NCBI GenBank assembly: GCA_002424845.1
Contig: DILD01000028.1
Span: 23,403 to 87,402, forward strand
DNA length: 64,000 bases
DNA from: Thiobacillus denitrificans
Lineage (GTDB): Bacteria > Pseudomonadota > Gammaproteobacteria > Burkholderiales > Thiobacillaceae
Direction of reading: 5' to 3'
Shown here in pieces: positions 37,022-46,387 of this stretch. The notes beneath the pieces were generated by a model. The model was given only the letters and a program-made list of their open reading frames with translations. It was not told the origin of the DNA and made no database searches. How positions within the stretch are numbered: position 1 is the first letter of the stretch; each line of letters opens with the position of its first letter. The position numbers and the translations under genes were made by a program.

Positions 37022-38191
37022 TTAGCGGGGCGGCTCGCGGCGGAACGGGCCTTCCATCTCGTCCATGTAGTGGACGATGGCGTCGGTCTCGCGTTCCAGG
37101 AAGCGGTCGACCGCCTCGCGGAATTCGGGGTTTTCCAGCCAGTGCCAGGAATGCGTGGCGGTGGGGACCAGCCCGCGCGCGAGCTTGTGCTCGCCCTGGG
37201 CGCCGCCCTCGAACACCTGTAGCCCATTGACGATGGCGTATTCGATGCCCTGCTGGTAGCAGGTCTCGAAGTGCAGGCCGGGCACGTATTCCAGCGTGCC
37301 CCAGTGGCGGCCGTACAGCCGCTGGCTGTCCTTGATGCAGAACGAGCAGGCGATGGGTTCGCCGTCCTTGTCGGCCACGATGAGCAGCAGCTTGTCCGGC
37401 ATCGTCTCGCGCAGGGCCGCAAAAAAGGCGCGGTTGAGATGCGGATCGCTGCGGTGGCGGGCGTAGGTGTCGGCGTAGCAGCGGTAGAAATGGTCCCAGT
37501 CGGCGTTGGTGCTGTCACGCCCTTCGACCCAGCGAAAACTCACCCCCAGCTTGTCCAGCTTCTTCCTTTCCTGACGGATCTTCTTGCGCTTGTCGTGCAT
37601 CATCGCGGCGAGGAAGTCGTCGAAGCTGGCGTAGCCCGCATTATTCCAGTGGAACTGGAAGCCGTTGCGGTGTAGCAGTGGGGCCGCATTGAGCGTGGCA
37701 TGGTCCGGCTCGCTGGGAAACAGGATGTGGAACGAGGAGCAGTTCAGGTCGCGGGTAAGCTTCAACGCGGCCTGGATCAGCGCGGCGCGGTCGGCGTCGT
37801 TTTTCGCCAGCAGACGCGGGCCAGGCACCGGCGAGAAGGGCGCGCAGCAGACCAGTTTGGGGTAGTAGTTGAGGCCGTGGCGGCGGTAGGCGTCGGCCCA
37901 GGCCCAGTCGAATACGAACTCGCCCCAGGAATGATGCTTGATGTAGAGCGGCATCGCGGCTTCGAGCTGGCCGCCGCGAAACAGCGCCAGGTGCACCGGC
38001 TCCCAGCCGATGGGGGCGCCGACGCAATCGGTGGCTTCCAGCGCGTGCAGGAAGGCGTGTTGCACGAAGGGCGAATCGCCGGCCAGGGTGTTCCAGGCAT
38101 CCGCCGGCAACTCCGCAATTTTTGTCACGACGCGGACGACTGTTTCTGCGGCTTCAGCTTCCGTCGCGGGGGGCTTTGCTTCAAAATGCAC
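37022..38191 (-). CDS. FemAB/GNAT-like acyltransferase (PF04339 type)
   Basis: A protein of about 389 residues in the FemAB-like/COG3146 group of the GNAT superfamily. Segments seen are SPFVQHAFLHALE near the N-terminus, KRKKIRQERKKL in the middle, and the C-terminal YGRHWGTLEYVPGLHFETCYYQ-like region with FEGGAQGEHKLARG. The substrate is unknown, and N-acylation is inferred from the fold. The open frame begins with a TTG at 38218 that overlaps the sucC start. GTG 38191 is preferred because GGAAG lies 9 bases upstream. It is divergent from sucC. Confidence 0.75.
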   Translation of the reverse strand: MHFEAKPPATEAEAAETVVRVVTKIAELPADAWNTLAGDSPFVQHAFLHALEATDCVGAPIGWEPVHLALFRGGQLEAAMPLYIKHHSWGEFVFDWAWADAYRRHGLNYYPKLVCCAPFSPVPGPRLLAKNDADRAALIQAALKLTRDLNCSSFHILFPSEPDHATLNAAPLLHRNGFQFHWNNAGYASFDDFLAAMMHDKRKKIRQERKKLDKLGVSFRWVEGRDSTNADWDHFYRCYADTYARHRSDPHLNRAFFAALRETMPDKLLLIVADKDGEPIACSFCIKDSQRLYGRHWGTLEYVPGLHFETCYQQGIEYAIVNGLQVFEGGAQGEHKLARGLVPTATHSWHWLENPEFREAVDRFLERETDAIVHYMDEMEGPFRREPPR

Positions 38192-38217
38192 GTTTTGGCG
38201 CTTCCATCGAAAAAACA

Positions 38218-39378
38218 ATGAACCTGCATGAATATCAGGCCAAACAAATCCTGCGCTCGGGCAACATTAACACGCCGCTCGGCATCGCCGCATCGAGCGC
38301 CGATGCCGCAGTAGAAGCCGCCCGCGAACTCGGCGGCGACGCCTGGGTGGTGAAGGCGCAGATCCACGCCGGCGGGCGTGGCAAGGTGGGCGGCGTCAAG
38401 GTGGTGAAAAGTCTGGACGACGTGCGCGCGATGGCCGAAACCCTGCTCGGCAAGTCGCTGGTGACCATCCAGAACGCCCCCGACGGCCAGCCGGTGAACC
38501 AGGTGCTGGTCGAGGAAACCCTGCCGATCTCCCGTGAGCTGTATCTGTCGCTGCTGGTTGATCGCGAAACCGAACGCGTCGCCATCGTCGCCTCCGCCGC
38601 CGGCGGCATGGACATCGAGGAAGTGGCTCATGCCACCCCGGAAAAGGTGCTGACCGAGACCTGCGACCCCTTGCTGGGCGTGCAGGATTTCCAGTGCCGC
38701 GCCCTGGCTTTCGCGCTGGCGTTGACCGGTGAGGCCTACAAGGATTTCTGCCATCTGTTGCCGCAGCTGTATCGCGTGTTCATCGCCAACGATTTGAGCC
38801 TGCTCGAGATCAACCCGCTGGTAGTGACCGCCGACAACCGCGTGCTGCCGCTCGACTGCAAGATGAGCATCGACGACAACGCGCTGTATCGCCGCAAGGC
38901 CCTGGCAGAGTTGCGCGACGACAGCCAGATCGACGCCAAGGAGGCCGCAGCCAATGCGGCCAACGTGAACTACGTCGCGCTCACCGGCAACATCGGCTGC
39001 ATGGTCAACGGCGCTGGTCTGGCGATGGCGACGATGGACCTTATCCAGTTCGAAGGCGGCACGCCCGCCAACTTCCTTGACGTCGGCGGCGGCGCCACGC
39101 CCGAAACCGTGGCGCAGGGCTTCAAGATCATCCTGCTCGATCCCAACGTTAAAGCCGTGCTGATCAACATCTTCGGCGGCATTGTGCGCTGCGACGTCAT
39201 CGCCGAGGGCATCATCCAGGCGGTTAAGGAAGTTGGCGTCAAGGTGCCGGTGATCGTGCGGCTGGAAGGCACCAATGCCGAGCTGGGCCGCAAGCAGCTG
39301 GCTGAATCCGGGCTGGCGATCCTTGCGGCGGAAAGCCTGACGCACGCAGCCAAACTCGCCGTGGAGAAGGCAGCATGA
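38218..39378 (+). CDS. sucC: Succinate-CoA ligase (ADP-forming) beta subunit
   Basis: A 386-residue SucC, the nucleotide-binding subunit of the TCA-cycle succinyl-CoA synthetase. The ATP-grasp N-terminus reads [13 protein letters not shown] with [16 protein letters not shown] near residue 46. The C-terminal ligase domain includes [18 protein letters not shown] and [16 protein letters not shown] 38218 gives the exact family length. Thirty-two further upstream codons in the frame are antisense to the acyltransferase gene. It overlaps sucD by four bases. Confidence 0.97.
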   Translation: MNLHEYQAKQILRSGNINTPLGIAASSADAAVEAARELGGDAWVVKAQIHAGGRGKVGGVKVVKSLDDVRAMAETLLGKSLVTIQNAPDGQPVNQVLVEETLPISRELYLSLLVDRETERVAIVASAAGGMDIEEVAHATPEKVLTETCDPLLGVQDFQCRALAFALALTGEAYKDFCHLLPQLYRVFIANDLSLLEINPLVVTADNRVLPLDCKMSIDDNALYRRKALAELRDDSQIDAKEAAANAANVNYVALTGNIGCMVNGAGLAMATMDLIQFEGGTPANFLDVGGGATPETVAQGFKIILLDPNVKAVLINIFGGIVRCDVIAEGIIQAVKEVGVKVPVIVRLEGTNAELGRKQLAESGLAILAAESLTHAAKLAVEKAA

Positions 39379-40268
39379 GCATCCTCGTCAACAAGAACAC
39401 CCGGGTCATCTGTCAGGGCTTCACCGGCAAGCAGGGCAGCTTTCATTCCGAACAGGCGATCGCCTACGGCACGCAGATGGTCGGCGGCGTCACCCCCGGC
39501 AAGGGCGGGCAGACGCATCTCGATCTGCCCGTGTTCAACACCGTGCGCGACGCGGTGCGCCAGACTGGCGCGCAGGCGACCATGATCTACGTGCCGGCCG
39601 CGTTTGCTGCCGACTCGATCCTGGAAGCGGCCGACGCCGGCATCGAGGTCATCGTCTGCATCACCGAAGGCATTCCGGTGCTGGATATGCTTCAAGTTAA
39701 AACAGCGCTCAACGTCAAGGCCGCGCTGCGCGCCAACGGCGCCAAGCTGATCGGCCCCAACTGCCCCGGCATCATCACCTCGGGCGAATGCAAGATCGGC
39801 ATCATGCCCGGCGTCATTCACCAGAAAGGCAAGGTCGGCATCGTCTCGCGTTCCGGCACGCTGACCTACGAGGCGGTGCACCAGACCACGCAGTTGGGGC
39901 TGGGCCAGTCGACCTGCGTCGGCATCGGCGGCGACCCGATCAAGGGGCTGGATTTCATCGATTGCCTGGCAATGTTCGAGGCCGACCCGCAGACCGAAGC
40001 GGTGATTCTGGTCGGCGAAATCGGCGGCAGCCGCGAGGAAGAGGCTGCCGAGTACATCCACTCCAACATGAAGAAACCGGTCGCCGCCTACATCGCCGGG
40101 CGCACCGCGCCCAAGGGAAAGCGCATGGGCCATGCCGGCGCGATCATCGCCGGCGGCGCTGGCACGGCGGACGCCAAGATCCACGCGCTCGAGGTTGCCG
40201 GTGTTGTCGTCGCGCAAAGCCCGGCCGGGCTGGGCGAAGCGGTGCAGCAGGCGCTGGCCGCACGTTAA
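39375..40268 (+). CDS. sucD: Succinate-CoA ligase alpha subunit
   Basis: A 297-residue SucD, which binds CoA and carries the phosphohistidine. The CoA-binding Rossmann part starts [42 protein letters not shown] follows near residue 125, and the active-site His is expected in [14 protein letters not shown] near residue 247. The ATG overlaps sucC (ATGA). It is followed after 9 bases by nadE. Confidence 0.97.
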   Translation: MSILVNKNTRVICQGFTGKQGSFHSEQAIAYGTQMVGGVTPGKGGQTHLDLPVFNTVRDAVRQTGAQATMIYVPAAFAADSILEAADAGIEVIVCITEGIPVLDMLQVKTALNVKAALRANGAKLIGPNCPGIITSGECKIGIMPGVIHQKGKVGIVSRSGTLTYEAVHQTTQLGLGQSTCVGIGGDPIKGLDFIDCLAMFEADPQTEAVILVGEIGGSREEEAAEYIHSNMKKPVAAYIAGRTAPKGKRMGHAGAIIAGGAGTADAKIHALEVAGVVVAQSPAGLGEAVQQALAAR

Positions 40269-40277
40269 GCCCACCCG

Positions 40278-41885
40278 ATGAAACTCGGCATCGCCCAGAT
40301 CAACCTCACCGTCGGCGACATCGCCGGTAACACGGCCAGGCTGCTGGCCGCGGCGAACGATGCGCACGCCGCCGGCGCGGCGCTGCTGCTTACGCCCGAA
40401 ATGTCGATCTGCGGCTACCCGGCCGAGGATTTGGTACTGCGGATCGATTTTGCCGAGGCATGCGCAACTGCGCTCGAGAAACTGGCCGCAGATGCGCCGC
40501 CCGAACTGGCGCTGATTGTCGGTTATCCCGAGCGCAGCGACGACAGGCTGTTCAATGCCGTGGCGCTCTTGCGCGGCGGCCGCATCGAGATGGTGTACCG
40601 CAAGCACCACTTGCCGAACCATTCCGTATTCGATGAGCAGCGCGTGTTCGACCGGGGCGATACACCCCGTGTGTTCGCCTGCGGCGGCTTGAAGTTCGGC
40701 CTTAATGTTTGCGGTGACATCTGGGAGCCGGGGCCGGCGACATGGGCGATGGAAGCGGGTGCAGACTGGTTGCTGGTAGCCAATGCCTCGCCCTTCCATC
40801 TCAACAAGGAGCGCGAACGTGTTGCCGTTGCACGCTTGCGTCAGATCGAGGCGGGTTTGCCGATTGTTTACGCGAACCTGGTTGGTGGCCAGGATGAACT
40901 GGTGTTCGATGGCGCGTCGTTCGCACTTAATGTCGACGGTGAGGTGGTCGTGCAGTGTCCGGCCTGGCAGGAAGGCCTTTTCTATTTGGATATTCTCGAT
41001 GGCGCCTGTAGCGGGCCGCGCCAGTCGCTGCCGCATGAGGAGGCCGCTGTTTATGATGCGCTAGTCCTGGCCGTGCGTGATTACGTCATCAAGAACGGTT
41101 TCAAAGGGGTTCACCTGGGCCTTTCGGGAGGCATCGATTCGGCGCTGACGCTGGCGATTGCCGCCGACGCCATCGGCCCCGACAAGGTGCACGCGGTGAT
41201 GATGCCATCGGACTACACTGCATCCATCAGCATCGAGGATTCGAGAGACATGGTGCAGAGACTCGGTGTGCGCTACTCAGAGATCGCCATTCGACCGATT
41301 TACGATGCCTTTGTCAGTCAGCTGGCAGATGAGTTTTCCGGTATGGCCCCGGACACGACCGAAGAAAATCTGCAAGCGCGTACGCGAGGCACGCTATTGA
41401 TGGCGCTGTCCAATAAGTTGGCTACGCTGGTGCTGACTACCGGTAACAAGAGTGAAATGGCAACTGGTTACGCTACGTTATATGGCGACATGGCGGGCGG
41501 TTTTGCCGTACTGAAGGATGTGCCGAAAACATTGGTTTATCGCTTGGCCAATTACCGCAATCGCTTGTCCGTGGTCATTCCTCAACGCATCATTGACCGT
41601 CCGCCATCGGCTGAGTTGCGCCCTGATCAGACCGACCAGGACAGCTTGCCTCCCTATGAAGTGCTCGATGCCATTATTGCCGCTTATGTTGAGCGTGATC
41701 TGCCCGCCTGGGATATTGTTGCGCAGGGGTATGACGCAGCGACCGTACGTCGCGTGATTCGCATGATCGACCTTGCCGAATACAAACGTCGCCAGGCTCC
41801 GCCCGGGCCACGCATTACTCCGCGTAATTTTGGTAAAGACCGCCGCTATCCGATTACCTCGAAGTACCGCCCCGACCTCGCTTAG
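40278..41885 (+). CDS. nadE: Glutamine-hydrolysing NAD+ synthetase
   Basis: A 535-residue two-domain NAD synthetase. The N-terminal nitrilase-type glutaminase domain shows the Glu-Lys-Cys triad (TPEMSICGYP, YRKHHLPN, LNVCGDIW). The C-terminal synthetase has the PP-loop LSGGIDSALT near residue 283 and TGNKSEMATGYATLYGD. Ammonia from glutamine is used to amidate NaAD. The nadC gene at 47720 acts earlier in the same pathway. The position after sucCD and before glnB ties it to glutamine-related metabolism. Confidence 0.96.
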   Translation: MKLGIAQINLTVGDIAGNTARLLAAANDAHAAGAALLLTPEMSICGYPAEDLVLRIDFAEACATALEKLAADAPPELALIVGYPERSDDRLFNAVALLRGGRIEMVYRKHHLPNHSVFDEQRVFDRGDTPRVFACGGLKFGLNVCGDIWEPGPATWAMEAGADWLLVANASPFHLNKERERVAVARLRQIEAGLPIVYANLVGGQDELVFDGASFALNVDGEVVVQCPAWQEGLFYLDILDGACSGPRQSLPHEEAAVYDALVLAVRDYVIKNGFKGVHLGLSGGIDSALTLAIAADAIGPDKVHAVMMPSDYTASISIEDSRDMVQRLGVRYSEIAIRPIYDAFVSQLADEFSGMAPDTTEENLQARTRGTLLMALSNKLATLVLTTGNKSEMATGYATLYGDMAGGFAVLKDVPKTLVYRLANYRNRLSVVIPQRIIDRPPSAELRPDQTDQDSLPPYEVLDAIIAAYVERDLPAWDIVAQGYDAATVRRVIRMIDLAEYKRRQAPPGPRITPRNFGKDRRYPITSKYRPDLA

Positions 41886-41926
41886 CTAAACTGAACGACA
41901 TGATGCAGGATTACGCTAAGCGAGTT

Positions 41927-42020
41927 CTCCCTCTGATGGAACGACTAGCCATTCGACTAAGCCCGCAAGCGGGCAAGTCGCTGGTTATCCCCAATCCTCG
42001 CCCGCTTGCGGGCGAGGGAG
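41927..42020 (+). repeat. Palindromic repeat element, copy A (nadE-glnB spacer)
   Basis: A 94-base element bounded by CTCCCTC (41927-41933) and its inverse GAGGGAG (42014-42020). Inside are two hairpins: GCCCGC-AA-GCGGGC (41961-41974) and a 10-bp stem with a TT loop (41996-42017). The 64 bases at 41929-41992 match copy B inside nadC at 60 positions, in inverted orientation. It encodes no protein. It resembles REP/MITE-type elements and could also shape the 3' end of the nadE transcript. Confidence 0.8.
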
Positions 42021-42063
42021 TCAACGTAATGCCTTTATGCCCGCAGGGGTACAACCCGATTAA

Positions 42064-42414
<351 letters not shown>

Positions 42415-42438
42415 GTCGGGCTTACCCACAACGGGGGC

Positions 42439-43266
42439 TTACCAGAACCGATACCAGGCCTTGCCTTCGGTGTTGACCCCCTTGGCATACGGGCTGTTGG
42501 GAAAGTTGAGATTCAGCACACGTTGCGCATCGTCGCGCAGGTCGGCAAGTTTCAGCTTGTCATATGCCACGACCATGATGGCCAGCGCTTCTTCCAGCGC
42601 CGGGGCTTCAGGATAGGTTTTCAATACTTCCTTGGCGCGGTTGGCGGCTGCCACCCAAGCTTCACGCTTGAGATAATACTTGGCCACGTGCACTTCGTTT
42701 CCAGCCAACGCATTGACCAGAAACTTCATGCGGGCGGTTGAATCGGCTGCATATTTGCTGTCGGGAAAACGGGTAACCAGTTCCTTGAAAGCGAGGAAGG
42801 CCTCCCGCGCAGCTCTCGGGTCGCGCTCCCCCATGTCCTGTCTCGACAACTGTCCAAGCAGGCCAAGATCATCGTTGAAATTTGCCAGGCCCTTCAGATA
42901 ATAGGCGTAATCGACGTTAGAGTGATTTGGGTGTAGCTTGATAAAGCGGTCGCATGCGGCAACTGCGGAAATCGGTTCGTTATCCTTGTAGTAGGCGTAG
43001 GCGACTTCCAGTTGCGCCTGCTGTGCGTAGCGGCCGAACGGGTAGCGCGATTCAAGCGTTTCAAATAGCTTGACGGCACGCTCGTAGTTGCCATTGTTGA
43101 GGTTGTCCTTGGCTTCGGTATACAGCTTTTGGGCCGACCAGCCCGCAGTTTCATCCTGGACCTCGGGCAGGAGGCCGCAACCGCCCAGCATGAGTGTGGT
43201 TGCAAGGAGCAGGCCGCCCAACACCCGATGGAATGTATTGAAACCAAATGATGCTTGCTTGAACAT
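42439..43266 (-). CDS. bamD: Outer membrane assembly lipoprotein BamD
   Basis: A 275-residue BamD (ComL). A lipoprotein signal with lipobox LGGC is followed by TPR-like repeats: AQKLYTEAKDNLNNGNYERAVKLFETLESRYPFGRYAQQAQLE-type start, then YYKDNEPISAVAACDRFIKLHP. It joins BamA in the outer-membrane insertion machine. ATG 43266 is chosen. A GTG at 43278 would add four residues. The ATG overlaps the divergent rluD ATG in the tetramer CATG. Confidence 0.94.
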   Translation of the reverse strand: MFKQASFGFNTFHRVLGGLLLATTLMLGGCGLLPEVQDETAGWSAQKLYTEAKDNLNNGNYERAVKLFETLESRYPFGRYAQQAQLEVAYAYYKDNEPISAVAACDRFIKLHPNHSNVDYAYYLKGLANFNDDLGLLGQLSRQDMGERDPRAAREAFLAFKELVTRFPDSKYAADSTARMKFLVNALAGNEVHVAKYYLKREAWVAAANRAKEVLKTYPEAPALEEALAIMVVAYDKLKLADLRDDAQRVLNLNFPNSPYAKGVNTEGKAWYRFW

Positions 43267-44248
43267 GGAAAAAGACACAGAAGATTTATCGGTTGATTAT
43301 AAGGTAAATACGGAAGGCGACATCCGCCGACTTGTGATACCTGATGAGCAGGGGGGGCAGCGCCTCGATCAGGCACTTTCGGCCATGCTGCCCGAATTCT
43401 CGCGTAATCGCATCCAGAACTGGATCCGGGCACGCAAGATTTCGGTCGATGAGGCATTTGGCACGACCAAAATGAAGGTCATGGGCGGGGAGTCGGTGCG
43501 AGTTGAAATCGAGCCCGACCCAAACGCCACGCCCGATGCACCGGAGGCCATCCCTCTGGATGTGGTGTACGAGGACGCGGCCCTGATGGTAATCAATAAG
43601 CCCGTCGGGCTGGTGGTGCACCCCGGAAACGGCAACCGCCACGGTACGCTGCTGAACGCGCTGCTTTACTGGGTGCCGCAAGTGGCGGAATTGCCGCGTG
43701 CCGGCATTGTCCACCGGCTGGACAAGGACACGTCCGGTCTGATGGTGGTCGCCAAAACGCTGGAGGCGCACACCGATCTGGTGCGCCAGCTTCAGGCCCG
43801 CACGGTCAAGCGTGAATATCTCGCCCTGGTGTATGGTGAAATCGATCGCTCAGGCACGGTCAATGCGCCTCTGGCTCGCGATCTATACAATCGTACCAAG
43901 CGCACCGTACATGCCATGGGAAAGGAAGCGGTTACGCATTACGAACGGGTTCAACGCTTCCCGGGGATGACGCTATTGCGCTGCAAACTGGAAACAGGGA
44001 GAACACACCAGATTCGGGTTCACATGCAGCACATCGGTCACCCGCTGGTGGGGGAACAAATCTATGGTGTCAGCCGCCGCAGCGGGCGCAACAGGTATCC
44101 TTTCCCGCGTCAGGCGCTTCACGCCGAACGTTTGGGACTGATTCATCCTGTCACCCGGGAGTTCATGCAGTGGGAATGCCCTTTGCCTGCCGATTTCGCT
44201 TCGCTTCTCAACGCTTTGCGCGCAGATGCCACCTGGGCGGCTAATTGA
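43265..44248 (+). CDS. rluD: 23S rRNA pseudouridine synthase RluD
   Basis: A 327-residue RluD-type synthase that modifies the helix 69 uridines of 23S rRNA. An N-terminal S4 domain (GQRLDQALSAMLPEFSRNRIQNWI) precedes the catalytic GIVHRLDKDTSGLMVVAKT (catalytic Asp) and the C-terminal ETGRTHQIRVHMQHIGHPLVGE. ATG 43265 is taken as start. The frame extends upstream only opposite bamD. It is followed by pgeF with a TGATG overlap, a widely conserved bamD / rluD-pgeF arrangement. Confidence 0.94.
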   Translation: MEKDTEDLSVDYKVNTEGDIRRLVIPDEQGGQRLDQALSAMLPEFSRNRIQNWIRARKISVDEAFGTTKMKVMGGESVRVEIEPDPNATPDAPEAIPLDVVYEDAALMVINKPVGLVVHPGNGNRHGTLLNALLYWVPQVAELPRAGIVHRLDKDTSGLMVVAKTLEAHTDLVRQLQARTVKREYLALVYGEIDRSGTVNAPLARDLYNRTKRTVHAMGKEAVTHYERVQRFPGMTLLRCKLETGRTHQIRVHMQHIGHPLVGEQIYGVSRRSGRNRYPFPRQALHAERLGLIHPVTREFMQWECPLPADFASLLNALRADATWAAN

Positions 44249-44976
44249 TGATCGAGCCTGACTGGCCTGCGCCTGCGCGAGTCAAAAGCTTGATGACCAC
44301 TCGCGTAGGCGGGGTGAGCGGCGCACCGTGGGATAGCCTCAATCTTGGCGATCACGTCGGCGATGATCCGGCCCATGTTGCAGTCAATCGCGCACGCCTG
44401 CGTCGGCTGCTTCCCGCCGAGCCGGGCTGGCTCAAGCAGGTGCATGGTATCCGTGTGGTCGAACTGGGAGGCAATACCCCTGAGGCAGACGCCTCGTTTA
44501 CCCGTCAAACGGCACAGGTATGTGCGGTGTTGACTGCCGATTGTCTGCCTGTGCTGCTTTGCGATCGTGGCGGCGGCATTGTTGCCGCCGCGCACGCTGG
44601 TTGGCGAGGGCTGGCCGATGGGGTGCTGGAGGCGACCGTTTCAGCCATGCAGGTACCGCCGCGCGACATCCTTGTCTGGATGGGGGGCGCCATCGGACCT
44701 CAGGCATTTGAAGTGGGGGAGGAGGTGAAGCAGACATTCATGGACCGGCATCCCGAAACTGTAGCGGCATTTACTCCGCATCCGGCCTCCATTCCAGGGA
44801 AGTGGTTTGCTGATATCTATCAACTTGCGCGCATTCGCTTAATGCACATCGGCGTGCGGGACATATACGGCGGCGGACGTTGCACCTTCAGTGACCCGGT
44901 AAACTTCTACTCTTATCGCCGCGACGGCGTGACAGGGCGTATGGCGTCGCTGATCTGGCTCGATCAAGCGCTTTGA
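44248..44976 (+). CDS. pgeF: Peptidoglycan editing factor / multi-copper-like purine phosphorylase (YfiH)
   Basis: A 242-residue YfiH/LACC1 family protein. Metal-binding motifs are seen: LKQVHG (His), TADCLPVLLCDRGGGIVAAAHAGWRGLADG (Cys and His), and IGPQAFEVG. The family has been linked to removing misplaced serine from peptidoglycan precursors and to purine nucleoside phosphorolysis. Older polyphenol-oxidase labels are doubtful. ATG 44248 shares bases with the rluD TGA, so translation is coupled. Confidence 0.9.
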   Translation: MIEPDWPAPARVKSLMTTRVGGVSGAPWDSLNLGDHVGDDPAHVAVNRARLRRLLPAEPGWLKQVHGIRVVELGGNTPEADASFTRQTAQVCAVLTADCLPVLLCDRGGGIVAAAHAGWRGLADGVLEATVSAMQVPPRDILVWMGGAIGPQAFEVGEEVKQTFMDRHPETVAAFTPHPASIPGKWFADIYQLARIRLMHIGVRDIYGGGRCTFSDPVNFYSYRRDGVTGRMASLIWLDQAL

Positions 44977-44986
44977 GGCCGCCTGA

Positions 44987-45039
44987 GAACGCGATTCCCT
45001 CCGCTGGTGAGGAGGCAAACCAGCGAAGGGGGAGCGTTC
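44987..45039. terminator. Imperfect long hairpin between convergent pgeF and hns-like gene
   Basis: An outer GAACGC (44987-44992) pairs with GCGTTC (45034-45039), and an inner CGCTGGT (45002-45008) pairs with ACCAGCG (45019-45025). A partly paired CCCT/AGGG segment lies between them. It lies in the 70-base space between convergent genes, so a bidirectional terminator is the likely role. No strong T tract is present. Confidence 0.5.
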
Positions 45040-45046
45040 CTGCCTG

Positions 45047-45346
45047 TTACTTGATCAGAAATTCGTTCTTCGAACGGCCCTTGGCCATGGCATCGGCCAG
45101 CCATCTTGGTGCGCGGCCACGGCCCGACCAGGTCTCGCCCGTAGCCGAGTTGCGGTATTTGGCCGCGACCGGGGCACGGGACTTGGCCCTTTTCGCGCCT
45201 CCCTTCAGATCGGCCACCGTAATCCCGAATTCCTTCATCCTGGCCTGAATCTCCGCTACGACTGCGGCAATTTCTCCGCGCCGTGCGGCCTCGGCCTGCT
45301 GAAGCAAAGCCTCTGCCTGAGCTTTCAGTTCTTTGTAAGTTGCCAT
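45047..45346 (-). CDS. H-NS family nucleoid-associated protein
   Basis: A 99-residue H-NS/HvrA/BpH3-type protein. The N-terminal half is a coiled-coil oligomerisation region (KELKAQAEALLQQAEAARR). The C-terminal half carries the AT-hook-like DNA-binding motif KYRNSATGETWSGRGRAPRWL, which inserts Arg residues into the minor groove. It binds AT-rich DNA and silences genes. ATG 45346 is chosen over the adjacent ATG 45349 because of spacing to AAGGA. The long AT-rich upstream region suggests autoregulation. Confidence 0.9.
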   Translation of the reverse strand: MATYKELKAQAEALLQQAEAARRGEIAAVVAEIQARMKEFGITVADLKGGAKRAKSRAPVAAKYRNSATGETWSGRGRAPRWLADAMAKGRSKNEFLIK

Positions 45347-45393
45347 CATTATTCCTTTCGTTAATTAAACAGGATCCGTTTGAATATTGATTT

Positions 45394-45434
45394 GACCGGA
45401 ATTTCAAGCGCGCAATCCATTTGAAATTCCGGTC
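45394..45434 (-). promoter_or_regulatory. Perfect 14-bp inverted repeat upstream of the hns-like gene
   Basis: GACCGGAATTTCAA (45394-45407) is repeated inverted as TTGAAATTCCGGTC (45421-45434) around a 13-base loop. It begins 47 bases before the hns-like ATG and lies downstream of the proposed -10 box, so it would form a stable hairpin in the leader. It could alternatively be a protein-binding palindrome. Confidence 0.75.
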
Positions 45435-45475
45435 GAGTCATGGCACTGGCTGCCACATCTCTCGCTAGACGTTTC

Positions 45476-45481
45476 ATTATA
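45476..45481 (-). promoter_or_regulatory. Putative -10 box of the hns-like gene
   Basis: On the minus strand this reads a perfect TATAAT inside the AT-rich stretch 45470-45530. A clear -35 at 17 bases is not visible, although the upstream T- and A-runs could act as an UP-like element. Transcription would begin about 120 bases before the gene. Confidence 0.4.
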
Positions 45482-45982
45482 TGAATAAACAAAAAATTTT
45501 TAATGGGTGTTTTGTAAATTTATTCCCCTTCCACGAAACCCGATCGTTCATCCTTTGCACAAGATGCTACATGGCCGGGCCGGGTGAATATTAAAGCAGG
45601 GATAGGTATTGAGTCAGTTTTGATCGTTTATTCACGGCTGCCTGCGGGGTTGTGGCAGTTCACTAGATAGTGGCCCATAAAACAGGTGGCTTTGGGTTTT
45701 TAAAATCGGGGAGTCGGTTTTCTGCTGTGATGAGGCGTGAACGCTGGGTTAAACCGGTCGGTTATGCGTCGAGCAGTCGACTTTTATTGCAATATTCAAG
45801 GAAATGCTGTGCCTTCCGTTGGGCCATAAGTCGGCACCTGAGCGTGCGATGAGGTCGTGACACGGTCTTTCTCATTAAGGCCTGTGTCGGATGAAATGCC
45901 TGATGGGATCACCAGGCAGCAGGGACCCAATCGGGTTGGGGTTTGATAAAATCACCGGTTTTTTGCGCCAGGAACACGAACC
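45482..45982. other. AT-rich intergenic region between the hns-like gene and the globin gene
   Basis: About 500 bases with no gene I can support. The part near 45485-45530 is strongly AT-rich with an A6/T5 run. An imperfect repeat (GACACGG / CCTGTGTC) lies at about 45858-45888. TAAAAT at 45947-45952, 31 bases before the globin ATG, could be a -10 box without a good -35. Short open frames here (for example 45670-45852) lack ribosome sites and protein-like composition. Confidence 0.5.
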
Positions 45983-46387
45983 ATGTCGGATCACTACGAC
46001 GATTTGCAGCAGAGCTACGGGCGCTGCCTGCGGGAGAAGAACTTCATCGAGCGTTTCTATGAAATCTTTCTGTCCAGCCACCCGGACATCGCTCCGATGT
46101 TTGCAGAAACCGATTTCCAGAAGCAGCGTATGGCCCTGCGTCGGGGTATCAGCGCAGCGATCTCGCATGCGGCCGGCAGTTCGCTTGCCCGCCGTACGAT
46201 CGACCAGATGGCCGACGCGCACTCGCGCACGGGCCACGCGCCGGTGCCTCCCCAGCTTTACCCCTATTGGCTGAACAGCCTGCTGCAGGCTGTCAGCGAA
46301 ACCGATCCCGCAGCGAATCCGCAGTTGATCGAGCGCTGGCGTCAGGGCATGACGGTTGTAACTGACACCTTCATCAAACATCACTGA
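45983..46387 (+). CDS. Single-domain globin
   Basis: A 134-residue three-on-three type globin. ERFYEIFLSSHPDIAPMF supplies the B helix and the conserved CD1 Phe. A Gln lies at the expected distal position (DFQKQRM). MADAHSRTGH carries the likely proximal His, and YWLNSLLQAV follows as G helix. It probably binds O2 or NO, or senses redox state. It is a single gene, convergent with ligE and overlapping it by 7 bases. It is unrelated in class to the truncated haemoglobin at 11060. Confidence 0.85.
   Translation: MSDHYDDLQQSYGRCLREKNFIERFYEIFLSSHPDIAPMFAETDFQKQRMALRRGISAAISHAAGSSLARRTIDQMADAHSRTGHAPVPPQLYPYWLNSLLQAVSETDPAANPQLIERWRQGMTVVTDTFIKHH

Noticed and set aside
38970..41036. A 688-codon minus-strand frame opposite sucC-sucD-nadE
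   Set aside because: Same cause: it is antisense to strongly supported genes, has no ribosome site and no recognisable domain.
45670..45852. A 60-codon open frame in the hns-globin spacer
   Set aside because: No ribosome site, no hydrophobic or domain-like pattern, and the start is not conserved-looking.
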